A stretch of 64,000 bases of DNA from Corynebacterium breve (GTDB lineage: Bacteria; Actinomycetota; Actinomycetes; Mycobacteriales; Mycobacteriaceae): positions 496,001 through 560,000 of the forward strand of contig NZ_CP126969.1 of the NCBI RefSeq assembly GCF_030252165.1, given 5' to 3'. Shown one piece after another: positions 43,053 through 52,872 of the stretch (within the stretch, counting starts at the first letter, position 1; each line of letters opens with the position of its first letter). Under the pieces are notes generated by a model that did not search any database, was not told the origin of the DNA, and saw nothing but the letters and a program-made list of their open reading frames with translations. The position numbers and the translations under genes are program-made.

Positions 43053-43883
43053 GTGATCGTGCTCGGCTCGCCGTGGCATGAACTGTGCAAGAAGGTGGCA
43101 AACCATATCATTCGTGAAAATGATGAGGTCCTCGATGACTTTGTTTATATCGACTGTGCGGGGGTTCCTGGATATCGCAATGAGGTGGGTGATATTTCTC
43201 GTGGTTGGGAATCTAACCTGAAATGGCGCAACTTTGCCGACCATCTGATTGGCTCCGTGCGCTACTCGGCCGAGCTCAATATTCTGACTGTTCCGCGGGC
43301 TGTGGACGCTAGCCAGATGCCTGCCTGGGTTCCGGCGCATGCAATCGGCCTACATTTGGAGAAAGCAGTCTCCACCCGCGGAATGGATAGTGGCGACGTA
43401 GTAGTGACCGTCTTCGTTCCTGATGGGCGGGACCCCATATCGTTGACGGTCTCGCTTGGGTTAGCTGCGGGGATGCAGGGTGACGCAAAGCTCGAAATAC
43501 CCTTTCACAACCACATTACGAATCCGGATCCTCGGTGGGGTGATTTAGTGAGGACGGCACCCCACGAGCTCACCGACGCTGTCGCCGCCCTACTTCAGGA
43601 TGTGCAGGTTCACGCTCCACACCAACTTCTGTCGTGGGCGGGGATCGAGGGGGACGCTGAACTAGTCAGAGTGCGCAGCGTTGTGTGTGATGGGCCGCTG
43701 GTCGTCGAGGCGAATTTTCGTGCAAACTTCAAGGTGGAAATGGCGTGGGCGGGAGCGGGTTGCGGTAGTGGGGTAAAAATCGTTAACGGCGTTGTCTCCG
43801 TTGGTGCTTGTGGAGATGGTGGGTTGGTCCCCGGGGCGATTGAGGGGTTGGGGTCGAGCTGGGGATCCATCTTTCCCAGGTAA
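43053..43883 (+). CDS. Hypothetical protein, no recognised family
   Basis: A protein of 276 residues from GTG 43053, chosen because GGAGGAGG lies 5 bases upstream. The N-terminus (MIVLGSPWHELCKKVANHII) precedes a segment with DDFVYIDCAGVPGYRNEV. The C-terminal half is rich in Gly and Val with three Cys, and there is no signal peptide or clear membrane helix. It is alone between two longer gaps. I do not recognise it; it may be lineage-specific. Confidence 0.55.
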   Translation: MIVLGSPWHELCKKVANHIIRENDEVLDDFVYIDCAGVPGYRNEVGDISRGWESNLKWRNFADHLIGSVRYSAELNILTVPRAVDASQMPAWVPAHAIGLHLEKAVSTRGMDSGDVVVTVFVPDGRDPISLTVSLGLAAGMQGDAKLEIPFHNHITNPDPRWGDLVRTAPHELTDAVAALLQDVQVHAPHQLLSWAGIEGDAELVRVRSVVCDGPLVVEANFRANFKVEMAWAGAGCGSGVKIVNGVVSVGACGDGGLVPGAIEGLGSSWGSIFPR

Positions 43884-43888
43884 TCGCA

Positions 43889-43918
43889 TTGACAATCTAC
43901 ATACCCCCGTGGGTATAG
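43889..43918 (+). promoter_or_regulatory. Promoter with CsoR/CstR-like operator
   Basis: TTGACA (43889-43894), 18 bases, then TATAGT (43913-43918). The spacer and -10 carry ATACCCCCGTGGGTAT (43901-43916), whose outer 6 bases are perfectly inverted. This is the usual form of CsoR/CstR-family operators (ATACCCC..GGGGTAT). The genes behind it (DUF4395, rhodanese) suit control by copper or, more likely, by sulfide/persulfide. No regulator gene is adjacent. Confidence 0.7.
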
Positions 43919-43993
43919 TGGTGGCTGGACCGTGCTCACCTCGCGGAAAAGCTGATCCGGGCGAAAAATCCGCGTCCTGAAAGAAAGGCCCTC

Positions 43994-44521
43994 ATGTCTT
44001 CCGTCCCTGGCTCCAGGCAGATCGGTATCCGCCTTCCGGGTTATGAGATTCCGATGATCAACGAACGTGCAGTTCGTGCGTCCGCCGGAATCCTTTTCCT
44101 CTGTGGCGGAATCGCATTCGCGAACGCTTACTTCAAACAGTCGATACAGCCCTTGCAGCCGTTCGGAATGATCTTCATGCTGGACATGCTAATTCGCGTG
44201 ACATTGGGGGACCGCTGGTCGCCGTCGATGTTCCTCGGCAGGTTAGCAGTACGCAATCAGCAGCCCGAATGGGTAGGTGCGCCACAAAAGAAATTCGCAT
44301 GGTGGCTCGGGTTTAGCTTGGCGACGATCTCGTGTCTAGGAATGGGACTACTGTCCGCCCCTCTGTCTCTTACTCTTGCGCTTTGCAGCGTGTGTCTCGT
44401 CTTCCTCTTCTTAGAGACGTCCTTTGGCATTTGCGTTGGCTGTGTACTCCAGGCGCGTTTTTCCAAAGAAGCACCTCAATACTGCGCGGGCGGGGTTTGC
44501 CCAGCTCCGACCGCCCGATAG
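43994..44521 (+). CDS. DUF4395 membrane protein
   Basis: A protein of 175 residues. The N-terminal IPMINERAVRASAGILF and the Cys-rich C-terminal FGICVGCVLQARF are DUF4395 marks. Three to four membrane helices are visible. The two CxxC-like Cys pairs (GICVGC, YCAGGVC) could handle sulfur or metal. It is first in an operon with a rhodanese lipoprotein, behind a CstR-like operator, so a sulfur-stress role is inferred. Confidence 0.82.
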   Translation: MSSVPGSRQIGIRLPGYEIPMINERAVRASAGILFLCGGIAFANAYFKQSIQPLQPFGMIFMLDMLIRVTLGDRWSPSMFLGRLAVRNQQPEWVGAPQKKFAWWLGFSLATISCLGMGLLSAPLSLTLALCSVCLVFLFLETSFGICVGCVLQARFSKEAPQYCAGGVCPAPTAR

Positions 44522-44532
44522 AAAGGCATCAC

Positions 44533-44901
44533 ATGTTCCGTTCCCTGTCCGTAGCCCTTGCGGCTGGTCTGACTGTTGTCGGGCTGGCTGCCTGTTCTTC
44601 TGAGCCAACTGCCCTAGTAACTATCGACGACGACACGATCATCATCGATGCCCGCAGCCCAGCGGAAGCCGATTCCGTCGGCTATTTGGAAAACTCACGG
44701 TTGCTCGACTTCAACTCTGGAGAAGTTGAGGCAGAAATTTCGCAGCTCGATCCCGATGCTGAATATATGGTGTATTGCCGTTCCGGAAATCGGTCAGCGC
44801 AAACCGTGGCACTCCTCGAAGAAAATGGCTTTGACAACGTCACTGACTTAGGGTCGATGGAAGAGGCCTCGCAGGCTACTGGGTTGAGCATAATCCGCTA
44901 A
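44533..44901 (+). CDS. Rhodanese-like lipoprotein
   Basis: A protein of 122 residues with a lipoprotein signal (lipobox LAAC, Cys21) and a rhodanese domain. The active-site loop is CRSGNRS with Cys82, and a TIIIDARSPAEADSVGYL strand and loop precede it. It should move sulfane sulfur on the outer face of the membrane. It follows the DUF4395 gene by 11 bases with GAAAGG as ribosome binding site. Confidence 0.85.
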   Translation: MFRSLSVALAAGLTVVGLAACSSEPTALVTIDDDTIIIDARSPAEADSVGYLENSRLLDFNSGEVEAEISQLDPDAEYMVYCRSGNRSAQTVALLEENGFDNVTDLGSMEEASQATGLSIIR

Positions 44902-44996
44902 TCGACGACCATCTTCGCGCCGAGTCCTCGTGAGGTCTGCCCACAGATGTTCACACGGTTTTACCCAGCTAGATCACAGCCAGTAATGTCATTGCC

Positions 44997-46355
44997 ATGA
45001 ATGCTGTCTTGATCGCAGTCCTTGTGATGCTGATCCTCTCTGTATCTCGCGTACACGTTGTATTGTCCCTGTTTATTGGTGCTCTCGTCGGTGGCCTCCT
45101 GGCCGGAATGGGTCTTGAAGGCACGATGGTCGCCTTCCAAGAGGGCCTGCAAGGTGGCGCAAAGATCGCCCTCAGCTACGCACTTCTTGGTGCTTTCGCC
45201 ATGGCAGTGGCTGCCTCGGGGCTGCCGCGCGTCCTTGCGGAATGGTTGATTGGTCGCGTCGGGGTCACTGACGAAACTACGAAGAGCCGTGCTGTCACCG
45301 CTACAAAGTGGGGTCTTCTCCTGGGAATTCTCGCGATGTCGATCATGTCGCAGAACCTGATCCCTGTGCACATTGCCTTCATTCCTTTGCTGATCCCGCC
45401 ACTGCTGGTGGTGTTTAACAGACTGCAGCTTGATCGTCGCTTGATCGCTTCGATTCTGACCTTCGGCCTTGTCACCACATACATGTGGTTGCCCGTCGGT
45501 TTTGGTTCGATCTTCTTGAACGACATCCTTTTGGGCAACATCGAAAAGGCCGGGATGGATGTCAGCAACATCAACATCTTGTCTGTCATGACCATCCCTG
45601 CGCTGGGCATGGTCGCCGGCCTGCTCATCGCCGTTTTTGTTTCCTACCGCAAGCCGCGCATCTACGCAGATAAGCCAATCCAGGGCCTAGCGGAGGAGAA
45701 GGAAGACGAGCCGATTTCGCGCTACAAGATCATCGTGGCTCTGGTCGCGATCGTCGCTACGTTCCTGGTCCAGGTTGTCATGCAGTCGATCGGCACCGAA
45801 GCAGACTCGCTGCTGGTAGGTGCGCTCGTCGGTCTGTCCATCTTCTTGCTCACCGGTGGCGTGAGCTGGCGCGAGGCCGATGATGTGTTCACGGGCGGAA
45901 TGAAGATGATGGCACTCATTGGTTTTATCATGATTACCGCCCAGGGCTTTGCGTCCGTGATGTCGGCTACTGGCGAGGTCGAATCGCTGGTGACTGCGTC
46001 GGCGAACCTGTTTGAAGGCAGCAAGGGAGCAGCGGCCTTCGCAATGCTTTTGGTCGGCTTGATCGTCACCATGGGAATCGGCTCGTCCTTTTCTACATTG
46101 CCAATCATAGCGACGATCTACGTGCCGCTGTGTATGACGATGGGATTCTCCCCAGCCGCCACCGTCGCCATTATTGGCGCGGCTGGTGCCCTCGGTGATG
46201 CAGGTTCGCCGGCATCGGACTCCACCCTTGGGCCAACTTCTGGTTTGAACGCGGATGGTCAACACGATCACATTCGTGACACAGTGATTCCGACCTTCCT
46301 GCACTACAACATTCCCCTGATCATCTCGGGCTGGGTCGCAGCGATGGTGCTCTAG
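44997..46355 (+). CDS. Na+/H+ antiporter family transporter (YuiF/NhaC-like)
   Basis: A protein of 452 residues with about 10-12 membrane helices. IMSQNLIPVHIAFIPLLIPP and the late GAAGALGDAGSPASDSTLGP (helix breaks with Asp and Ser) are marks of the putative Na+/H+ antiporter / histidine permease family. The transported substrate may be Na+ or an amino acid, and the exact one is not certain. It stands alone, with a hairpin after it. Confidence 0.78.
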   Translation: MNAVLIAVLVMLILSVSRVHVVLSLFIGALVGGLLAGMGLEGTMVAFQEGLQGGAKIALSYALLGAFAMAVAASGLPRVLAEWLIGRVGVTDETTKSRAVTATKWGLLLGILAMSIMSQNLIPVHIAFIPLLIPPLLVVFNRLQLDRRLIASILTFGLVTTYMWLPVGFGSIFLNDILLGNIEKAGMDVSNINILSVMTIPALGMVAGLLIAVFVSYRKPRIYADKPIQGLAEEKEDEPISRYKIIVALVAIVATFLVQVVMQSIGTEADSLLVGALVGLSIFLLTGGVSWREADDVFTGGMKMMALIGFIMITAQGFASVMSATGEVESLVTASANLFEGSKGAAAFAMLLVGLIVTMGIGSSFSTLPIIATIYVPLCMTMGFSPAATVAIIGAAGALGDAGSPASDSTLGPTSGLNADGQHDHIRDTVIPTFLHYNIPLIISGWVAAMVL

Positions 46356-46381
46356 AACACCAACACGGTCTCTCCATTAGG

Positions 46382-46416
46382 CGTAGTCTCGGCGGAAAAG
46401 CACCGCTGAAACTACG
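46382..46416 (+). terminator. Terminator after antiporter gene
   Basis: Hairpin with outer stem GTAGT/ACTAC and inner GGCGG/CCGC, a loop of AAAAGCA, followed by a T-rich tail (TATTTTATTT). Confidence 0.7.
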
Positions 46417-46441
46417 TCTATATTTTATTTAAGGAGTCCCT

Positions 46442-47464
46442 ATGCGCGCTGTCATCATTCACGGCCCCGGCGATATTCGTGTCGAGGAAGTTGAACAGGA
46501 CACGGTTGAAAATCCAACTGATGCCGTTATCGAAGTCAAAGCCGCTTGCGTATGTGGCTCTGACTTGTGGCCGTTCCGGGGACTTGAAAAAGTGGACGCA
46601 GGGGCCCGAATGGGACATGAGTATGTCGGTGTTGTGTCTGAGATCGGGGCCGAAGTTAAGAACATCGCAGTGGGGGACTGGGTCGTCGGTTCCTTCGTCG
46701 CAAGCTGCGGGAACTGTGAAATTTGTGTTGACGGCGACCCTTCCGGCTGCATCAATCGTGAATTCATGGGCGGAGTTGGTACCCAAGCCGAGTATGCGCG
46801 CATCCCTTGGGCCGACGGCACTTTGGTCAAGTTGCCTGCAGCGCCGACGCCCGAACAGCTACGCCACGTGCTGGCCGCCTCCGACGTATTAGGTACCGGT
46901 TGGTTCGCCGCAGATGCAGCAGCTGCCGGACCGGGCAAAATTGTCGCGGTGGTCGGCGATGGAGCAGTGGGTCTGTCGGCTGTGCTTGGTGCCAAAGCGC
47001 TCGGTGCCGAGCGCATCATCATTTCCTCCCGCAACCCACAGCGACAGGCGTTGGCCAAGGCTTTCGGTGCGACGGACATCGTGGAGGAGCGTGGCGACGA
47101 GTTCGCGGACAAGGTCGTGGAGATGACTGGTGGATACGGCGCGCATTCCACCGTCGAGGCGGTGGGGTCCAATGAAGCGATGCACCAGGCAATCCGCGCG
47201 ACCCGACGCGGAGGCTCCCTCGGCTTCGTCGGTGTGTCCCACGGTGTTGAATTGCGCGGAGCAGAACTATTTGGTGCATTGATCCATCTTCACGGTGGCC
47301 CCGCACCGGTGCGCCGATACCTTCCCGAATTGGTGGACCGGATCTACTCCGGAGAGATCACTCCAGGCGACGTATTCGACCTGACTCTTCCGCTTGACCA
47401 AGCGCTCGAGGCGTACCAAGCGATGGATGAGCGCAAAGCTATCAAGGTTATGCTCACGCCGTAA
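46442..47464 (+). CDS. Zinc-dependent alcohol dehydrogenase family protein
   Basis: A protein of 340 residues; ATG with AAGGAG just upstream. Catalytic zinc ligands lie in CVCGSDLWPFRG and GHEYVGVV; the structural zinc lobe is seen only in part (CGNCEICVDGDPSGC). The Rossmann motif is VAVVGDGAVGLSAV. An NAD(P)-dependent medium-chain dehydrogenase of the threonine or sorbitol type; substrate unknown. Confidence 0.87.
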   Translation: MRAVIIHGPGDIRVEEVEQDTVENPTDAVIEVKAACVCGSDLWPFRGLEKVDAGARMGHEYVGVVSEIGAEVKNIAVGDWVVGSFVASCGNCEICVDGDPSGCINREFMGGVGTQAEYARIPWADGTLVKLPAAPTPEQLRHVLAASDVLGTGWFAADAAAAGPGKIVAVVGDGAVGLSAVLGAKALGAERIIISSRNPQRQALAKAFGATDIVEERGDEFADKVVEMTGGYGAHSTVEAVGSNEAMHQAIRATRRGGSLGFVGVSHGVELRGAELFGALIHLHGGPAPVRRYLPELVDRIYSGEITPGDVFDLTLPLDQALEAYQAMDERKAIKVMLTP

Positions 47465-47547
47465 CCTGTATTTGCGAAAGATTTGTGGTTCGGTGGAAGC
47501 GACAAGTACTTATGTATGTGGAGAAATGTTGTAAGGTCATCTTGTCT

Positions 47548-47560
47548 CCCAACAGTTGGG
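47548..47560. promoter_or_regulatory. Palindrome upstream of aqpZ
   Basis: CCCAACAGTTGGG, a perfect 6+1+6 palindrome 42 bases before the aqpZ start. It could be an operator; the regulator is unknown. Confidence 0.4.
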
Positions 47561-47601
47561 CGTGGCAATCGCGCTCACATGATGAGGATTGGAGCTTCTA
47601 A

Positions 47602-48360
47602 ATGCACGAATCAATGGCTGCGCGCCTAGGTGCCGAACTGCTGGGTACTTTTGGCCTAGTCTTCGGTGGTTGTGGCAGCGCAATTTTCGCAGCAAGCGTT
47701 CTTGCTAGCGACAATGCGAACGTCAACATGGGCATCGGTTTCCTCGGTGTCTCCCTCGCATTCGGTCTGACCGTTCTGACAATGGCATACGCTGTCGGTC
47801 ACATCTCCGGTGGTCACTTCAACCCGGCTGTTACCCTTGGCGCTTTCCTGGCAGGCCGCGTCGAAGCTGGCGCGGTTCTTCCGTACTGGATCACCCAGAT
47901 TGTCGGTGCCTCGCTGGCAGGTGGCGTCCTTTACATCATCGCGAACGGCAAGGAGGGTTTCTCCGCAGCCGAGTCTGGCTTTGCGACGAACGGTTACGGC
48001 GAGCTTTCTCCTGACGGTTATTCCCTGGGCGCGGTTCTGGTCGCAGAGATCGTCCTCACCGCACTGTTCCTTTATGTCATCCTCGGCGCGACTGATCGTC
48101 GTGCGCCACAGGGATTCGCGCCGATCGCCATTGGCCTCGCGCTGACCCTGATCCACCTGATCTCGATCCCAATCTCTAACACCTCGGTCAACCCTGCGCG
48201 CTCCCTTGGCGTCGCGTGGTTTGCAGGTGCAGAGCCTCTGTCCCAGGTGTGGGTCTTCATCGTCGCGCCACTGATCGGTGCTGCGATCGCAGGCTTTACC
48301 TACAAGTTCATCTTCCCGGATGAGTCTGATCACCTAATGGAAGAAATCGGCGCTAAGTAA
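47602..48360 (+). CDS. aqpZ: Aquaporin Z
   Basis: A protein of 252 residues with six membrane helices and two half-helix NPA boxes: [15 protein letters not shown] and [13 protein letters not shown]. The constriction residues are in place, including the Arg after the second NPA. It forms a tetrameric water channel in the cell membrane. A hairpin follows. Confidence 0.93.
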   Translation: MHESMAARLGAELLGTFGLVFGGCGSAIFAASVLASDNANVNMGIGFLGVSLAFGLTVLTMAYAVGHISGGHFNPAVTLGAFLAGRVEAGAVLPYWITQIVGASLAGGVLYIIANGKEGFSAAESGFATNGYGELSPDGYSLGAVLVAEIVLTALFLYVILGATDRRAPQGFAPIAIGLALTLIHLISIPISNTSVNPARSLGVAWFAGAEPLSQVWVFIVAPLIGAAIAGFTYKFIFPDESDHLMEEIGAK

Positions 48361-48382
48361 ACCGATTGCGCCATCGTCGATA

Positions 48383-48420
48383 AGCGTCCTGCAGCCTAAA
48401 GTGCTGCGAGGGCGCTTTTT
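48383..48420 (+). terminator. Terminator after aqpZ
   Basis: Imperfect hairpin AGCGTCCTGCAGC / GCTGCGAGGGCGCT followed by TTTTT. Confidence 0.8.
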
Positions 48421-48544
48421 GTCTACCTAAGTGGGGGTACTTGCAAAAGTTGCCTTAACAACGTTCACTTTTCGCGTGCGCTACAACAAAAAGCCGTCTA
48501 TGTTATGAGGGATATCACAGATCATTTTGACGAAAGGCGAGCTC

Positions 48545-51186
48545 ATGGCAGAGCAAGTTCACGAAGATATCCGAGTCTTAGGTCGCATCCTTGGCAATGT
48601 GATTGCGGTGCAAGAGGGCGAAGACATCTTTGAGCTCGTGGAATCAACGCGCCGGACCGCGTTTGATGTGGCGCACGGGGATGCTGATGCTCGCGAACTG
48701 CTCGCTATCTTCCGGGACCTGGACATCACGAAAGCGAACTTGGTTGCGCGCTCGTTTAGCTATTTCGCGCTGCTAGCAAACCTGGCTGAGGACCTTGATG
48801 ACGAGTCGGTTCCTGCCGAGGTTTCGCTGGAAAAGACTTTGCAAAGCTCAAGGCGTCGAAGGTGACACCGGCGCAGGCCTCCGATGTGCTTCGTAATGCA
48901 CAAATCTCGCCGGTTTTAACTGCACACCCTACGGAGACACGACGCCGCACCGTTTTCGATACTCAGACCCGCATCAAGTCTTTACTCAAGCAGCGTCATT
49001 CCATCACCAATGCTGTGGCGTTGGAAGAGATTGATCAAGAGATTTACCTGCGCATGACCCTGCTGTGGCAGACTGCGCTGATCCGTATCTCGCGCCCCAC
49101 TTTGGAAGATGAAGTCGATGTCGGGCTGCGTTACTACAAGCTGTCTCTCTTGGATCAGGTGCCAGCGTTGAACCGCACGATTCGTAAGGGTGCCAAGGAA
49201 GCTTTTGGTCTGCAGCTGCAGGGAGTGTCGGTTGTTCGTACCGGTTCCTGGATTGGGGGCGACCATGACGGCAACCCCTATGTGAATGCGGAGACTTTGA
49301 CCTACGCCACGGAGCGCGCCGCGGCGACCGCTTTGGATCACTACGAGACCGAGCTGGGGGAGCTCGAGCGCGAACTCAGCTTGTCCGACCGCTACTCATC
49401 CTGTTCGGGCGAACTCCTTACGCTTGCCGAGTCCGGCAAGAATGACTGGCCGTCGCGCGTCGATGAGCCCTACCGTCGCGCGATCTTTGGCGTGCGCAAC
49501 CGAGTCCGTGCAACCGCGAACCTCGATGATGCGGCTGGGTACGAGCCGTACTCCAAGCCTGCTGAACTCCTGCGCGACCTCGATGTGATCGATCGGTCGC
49601 TGCGTCAGTTCAACGACGACGTTATCGCGGACGATCGCCTCGCACGCATCCGCTCGGCAGTCAGCACCTTCGGCTTCAACCTGTACACCCTGGATATTCG
49701 CCAAAACTCTGAGTCGTTTGAAAAGGTCCTCTCCGAGTTGTTTGCCACCGCAGGGCTTTGCGACGACTACGCGTCCCTGGACGAAGCCGCAAAACAAGAA
49801 CTGCTTATCGCGGAAATCCAACGAAACCGCCCGCTGGTCTTTCCTGATGTCGAAGGCTTGAGCCCTGACACCGAGAAAGAACTGGGTATCTTCCGCGCGG
49901 CAGCCAAGGCCGTGAAGAATTTTGGCCCGCGTACGATTCAGAACTGCATCATTGCGATGACCGGAGCCGTCAGCGACATTCTGGAGCCGATGGTTCTGCT
50001 CAAAGAGGTGGGCTTGACCCAGCTCAACCTAGTTCCGCTGTTTGAGACTATTGATGACCTGAAGTCGGGCGCGAAGATCCTCGAAGAGCTGTGGAATGTA
50101 CCGATGTACCGTGAGCACCTGCGCGATCGCGGTGATGTCCAAGAAGTTATGTTGGGTTACTCGGATTCCAATAAGGACGGCGGTTACCTCGCTGCCAACT
50201 GGGCTCTGTATGACGCCGAGCGCGAGTTGGTGGAGCTGTTTGACAAGTACGGTATTGAGCTGCGCCTGTCCCACGGACGTGGCGGTGCCGTGGGCCGTGG
50301 CGGAGGCCCTACTTATGATGCGATCCTGGCTCAGCCCAAGGGCGCGGTTTCTGGCTCGGTGCGTATCACCGAGCAGGGCGAAGTGATTTCGGCCAAGTAC
50401 GGGTCGCCGGATACTGCGCGCCGACACCTAGAAGCATTTGTCTCCGGCGCGTTGGAAGCATCCTTTACGGACACTGAGCGGATCGAAGCGCCTGAGCGTG
50501 CCTACGCCACGATGCGAGAGATTGCTGATCTTTCCGGGAAGAAGTACCAAGAGTTGGTGGGGGATCCAGGCTTTATCACCTATTTCACCCAGTCGACCCC
50601 TCTGCACGAGATCGGTGATCTCAACCTTGGCTCAAGGCCGGCTGCGCGTAAGCAGACCACGGCGATTTCGGATCTCCGCGCAATCCCATGGGTACTGTCT
50701 TGGTCGCAGTCTAGGACCAACATTCCAGGCTGGTTTGGCGTGGGAACTGCAGTGAGCGAGTGGGCCGGCGACGACGAGTCACGCTGGGAGGAATTGCGCG
50801 AAATGTACCGCACGTGGCCATTCTTCCGAACTGTGTTCTCCAATATGGCGCAGGTTATGGCCAAGGCTGAGATCTCGCTGGCGCGTCTCTACGCGGATCT
50901 TGTCGATGACAAGGAGCTCGCTGATCGCATCTACACGATGATTGCGGATGAGTTTGAGCTCTCTCGCTCGGTGTACCTGCGTGTGACGGGCAACGAGGAT
51001 TTGGTTTCCGAAAACCAGCGTCAAGCTCGCTCTTTGAAGCGCCGTTACCCGTACCTCTTGCCTCTGAACGCAGTGCAGCTGGAATTGCTTCGTCGCTATC
51101 GTGCAGGCGACGATTCATTCCTAGTGTCTAAGACAATTCAGGTGACTATGAATGGTCTGTCTACTGCACTGCGCAACTCGGGCTAA
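48545..51186 (+). pseudogene. ppc: Phosphoenolpyruvate carboxylase with a single-base frameshift
   Basis: PEP carboxylase in two frames. The first, from ATG 48545, gives the N-terminal part to SLEKTL and then goes wrong (QSSRRRR, stop 48865). The second continues in a different frame with KLKASKVTPAQASDVLRN. One missing base at 48839-48842 (TTG CAA instead of TTG GCA AAG) explains it. The rest is intact: TAHPTETRRRTV, GSWIGGDHDGNP, GYSDSNKDGGY, LSHGRGGAVGRGGGP and C-terminal LRNSG. When intact it would carboxylate PEP to oxaloacetate and feed the TCA cycle. GTG 48862 could start the longer part alone but would lack the N-terminal helices. The change may be a sequencing error. Confidence 0.88.
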
Positions 51187-51269
51187 ATCGAAAATGGATA
51201 GGTGCTGTGTCACCAAAAAGTTGTTAAGGTAGCCAGCGACAGGATGTTATTTACGAAAGGCGGGACATA

Positions 51270-51677
51270 ATGTCCATCTCTGAAATCGCTCTCCGAGCAA
51301 TCCCCGGTGCGCTCATTGTTAATTCTGGCGTTGGCAAGCTGCAGCTGCCAGCTGAAGTTTCTCACGGTCTTCATCAAGCTGCTACCTCGGGCATTAAGGC
51401 TATCGAGAAATTGCCTGCGGACAGTTTTGCCCGAAACCTAGGCATCGCGGAAATCGGTGTTGGCGGAGCCCTGTTGGCACCGTTTATTCCAAGCCGACTT
51501 GCGGGTGCTGCGCTGACCACTTTTGGCGCGGGCCTGATGACGATGTACTTCAACAACGATGAGAATACTGAAGCTGACGGAATCCGCCCTTCCCAGGCTG
51601 GTCTTTCCTTGGCCAAGGATTCCTGGCTCGTTGCGATCGGTCTAGGCCTGATGTTCTTTCCATCGAAGCGTAAGTAA
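51270..51677 (+). CDS. Hypothetical membrane protein
   Basis: A protein of 135 residues with AAAGGCGG before the ATG. Hydrophobic segments lie at about 8-22, 58-85 and 118-130 (SWLVAIGLGLMFF), with a Lys/Arg-rich end. The pattern is DoxX-like but not decisive. A terminator follows. Conserved hypothetical, function unknown. Confidence 0.6.
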   Translation: MSISEIALRAIPGALIVNSGVGKLQLPAEVSHGLHQAATSGIKAIEKLPADSFARNLGIAEIGVGGALLAPFIPSRLAGAALTTFGAGLMTMYFNNDENTEADGIRPSQAGLSLAKDSWLVAIGLGLMFFPSKRK

Positions 51678-51705
51678 ATGATTTAGTGAACATTCTTGTT
51701 TGCTA

Positions 51706-51737
51706 AATAGGGGTGCCCGTTGGGGGTGCCCCTATTT
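51706..51737 (+). terminator. Terminator
   Basis: Hairpin AATAGGGG / CCCCTATT with a 16-base interior and TTTCTC tail. Confidence 0.7.
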
Positions 51738-51832
51738 CTCATTTTTGCCCCATTTTCTTGGGGTTATGTGATTCAATAATCAGACTCATCGGAGTTAGGG
51801 TTGGCTACCAAAGGCCCGAACGCTAAATTAAG

Positions 51833-51851
51833 TCAGGTAAGGCTAACCTAA
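51833..51851. promoter_or_regulatory. DtxR iron box
   Basis: TCAGGTAAGGCTAACCTAA agrees with the DtxR consensus TWAGGTWAGSCTWACCTWA at 18 of 19 positions. It lies 22 bases before the start of the siderophore-binding protein gene, so iron-bound DtxR should repress this operon. Confidence 0.88.
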
Positions 51852-51873
51852 CTTGAACAAAAGGGAGAGACTG

Positions 51874-52872
51874 ATGGTCGCACGACTTTCTACCCCAAAG
51901 GCACTCGTGGCAATCGTTGCAAGTGCATCACTGCTGCTCGTATCGTGTTCGGAAGGCGCTGCACCGACGGACAACGCGTCGTCGTCAAGCGATTCTGTAA
52001 ACACGATCGAAGTCGAAGACAACAACGGAACCCAAACCGTTCCTAGTCCGCCGACTTCCGCCGCGTCGCTGGACAACCGCACCTTTGAGGTGCTTGAGCA
52101 GTGGGGTGTCGATCTGGTCGCAGCGCCAATCGATTTGATGCCGAACACCATCGGATACTCCGAAAACAGTGAGATTTTGAATATCGGTAATCACCGTGAG
52201 CCCGATCTTGAATTGCTAACTGCGGCTGAGCCCGACCTGATCATCAACGGCCAGCGCTTCACTTCTCACGCGGAGGCGATCGCCAAGCTCAACCCTGATA
52301 CCCCGATCGTGGACTTTGAGCCCCGTGACGGAGAGCCGTTTGACGAAGAGCTAATCCGCCAGGTGGAAGAACTCGGGAAGATCTTTGGCAAAGAAGCGGA
52401 AGCTGATTCTTTGGTGCAGGACTTCACGGACGCAGTCGAGCGCGCCAAGGCAGCATACGATCCGGAGAAGAAGGTCATGGCCATCAACGTTTCCGGTGGC
52501 AACATTGGTTACGTCGCTCCGACTGTCGGACGTACCTACGGTCCGATCTTCGATCTGATCGGCTTGACCCCAGCACTCGAGGTGCCTGAAGGATCGTCGA
52601 ACCACGAGGGCGACGACATCTCCGTTGAAGCGATTGCGCAGTCCAACCCAGATTGGCTGCTCGTGCTTGATCGCGACGCTGGCACCAGCACTGCAGAAGG
52701 CTCAAAGCCTGCCAAAGCGGTGGTGGAGGAATCCCAGGCACTACAAAACGTCACGGCAATTAACGAGGGCCATGTCGTCTACGCGCCAAACGACACTTAC
52801 ACTAATGAATCAATCATTACGTATACCGAGATTCTGAACGATATCGCCGACGCATTTGAGGCCGCAAAGTAA
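51874..52872 (+). CDS. Iron-siderophore ABC transporter substrate-binding lipoprotein
   Basis: A protein of 332 residues from ATG 51874 (GGGAGAG upstream). Lipoprotein signal with lipobox LVSC, then a FepB/FeuA-type periplasmic-binding fold (TFEVLEQWGVDLVAAPIDLM; LELLTAAEPDLIINGQRF). It captures ferric siderophore outside and hands it to the two permeases. The two stop and start codons of this gene and the next abut (TAAATG). Closest type is YclQ-like; the ligand cannot be named. Confidence 0.88.
   Translation: MVARLSTPKALVAIVASASLLLVSCSEGAAPTDNASSSSDSVNTIEVEDNNGTQTVPSPPTSAASLDNRTFEVLEQWGVDLVAAPIDLMPNTIGYSENSEILNIGNHREPDLELLTAAEPDLIINGQRFTSHAEAIAKLNPDTPIVDFEPRDGEPFDEELIRQVEELGKIFGKEAEADSLVQDFTDAVERAKAAYDPEKKVMAINVSGGNIGYVAPTVGRTYGPIFDLIGLTPALEVPEGSSNHEGDDISVEAIAQSNPDWLLVLDRDAGTSTAEGSKPAKAVVEESQALQNVTAINEGHVVYAPNDTYTNESIITYTEILNDIADAFEAAK

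Noticed and set aside
42878..43111. Minus-strand frame in the 42570-43052 gap
   Set aside because: Overlaps the divergent hypothetical gene start, with no ribosome binding site or recognisable sequence.
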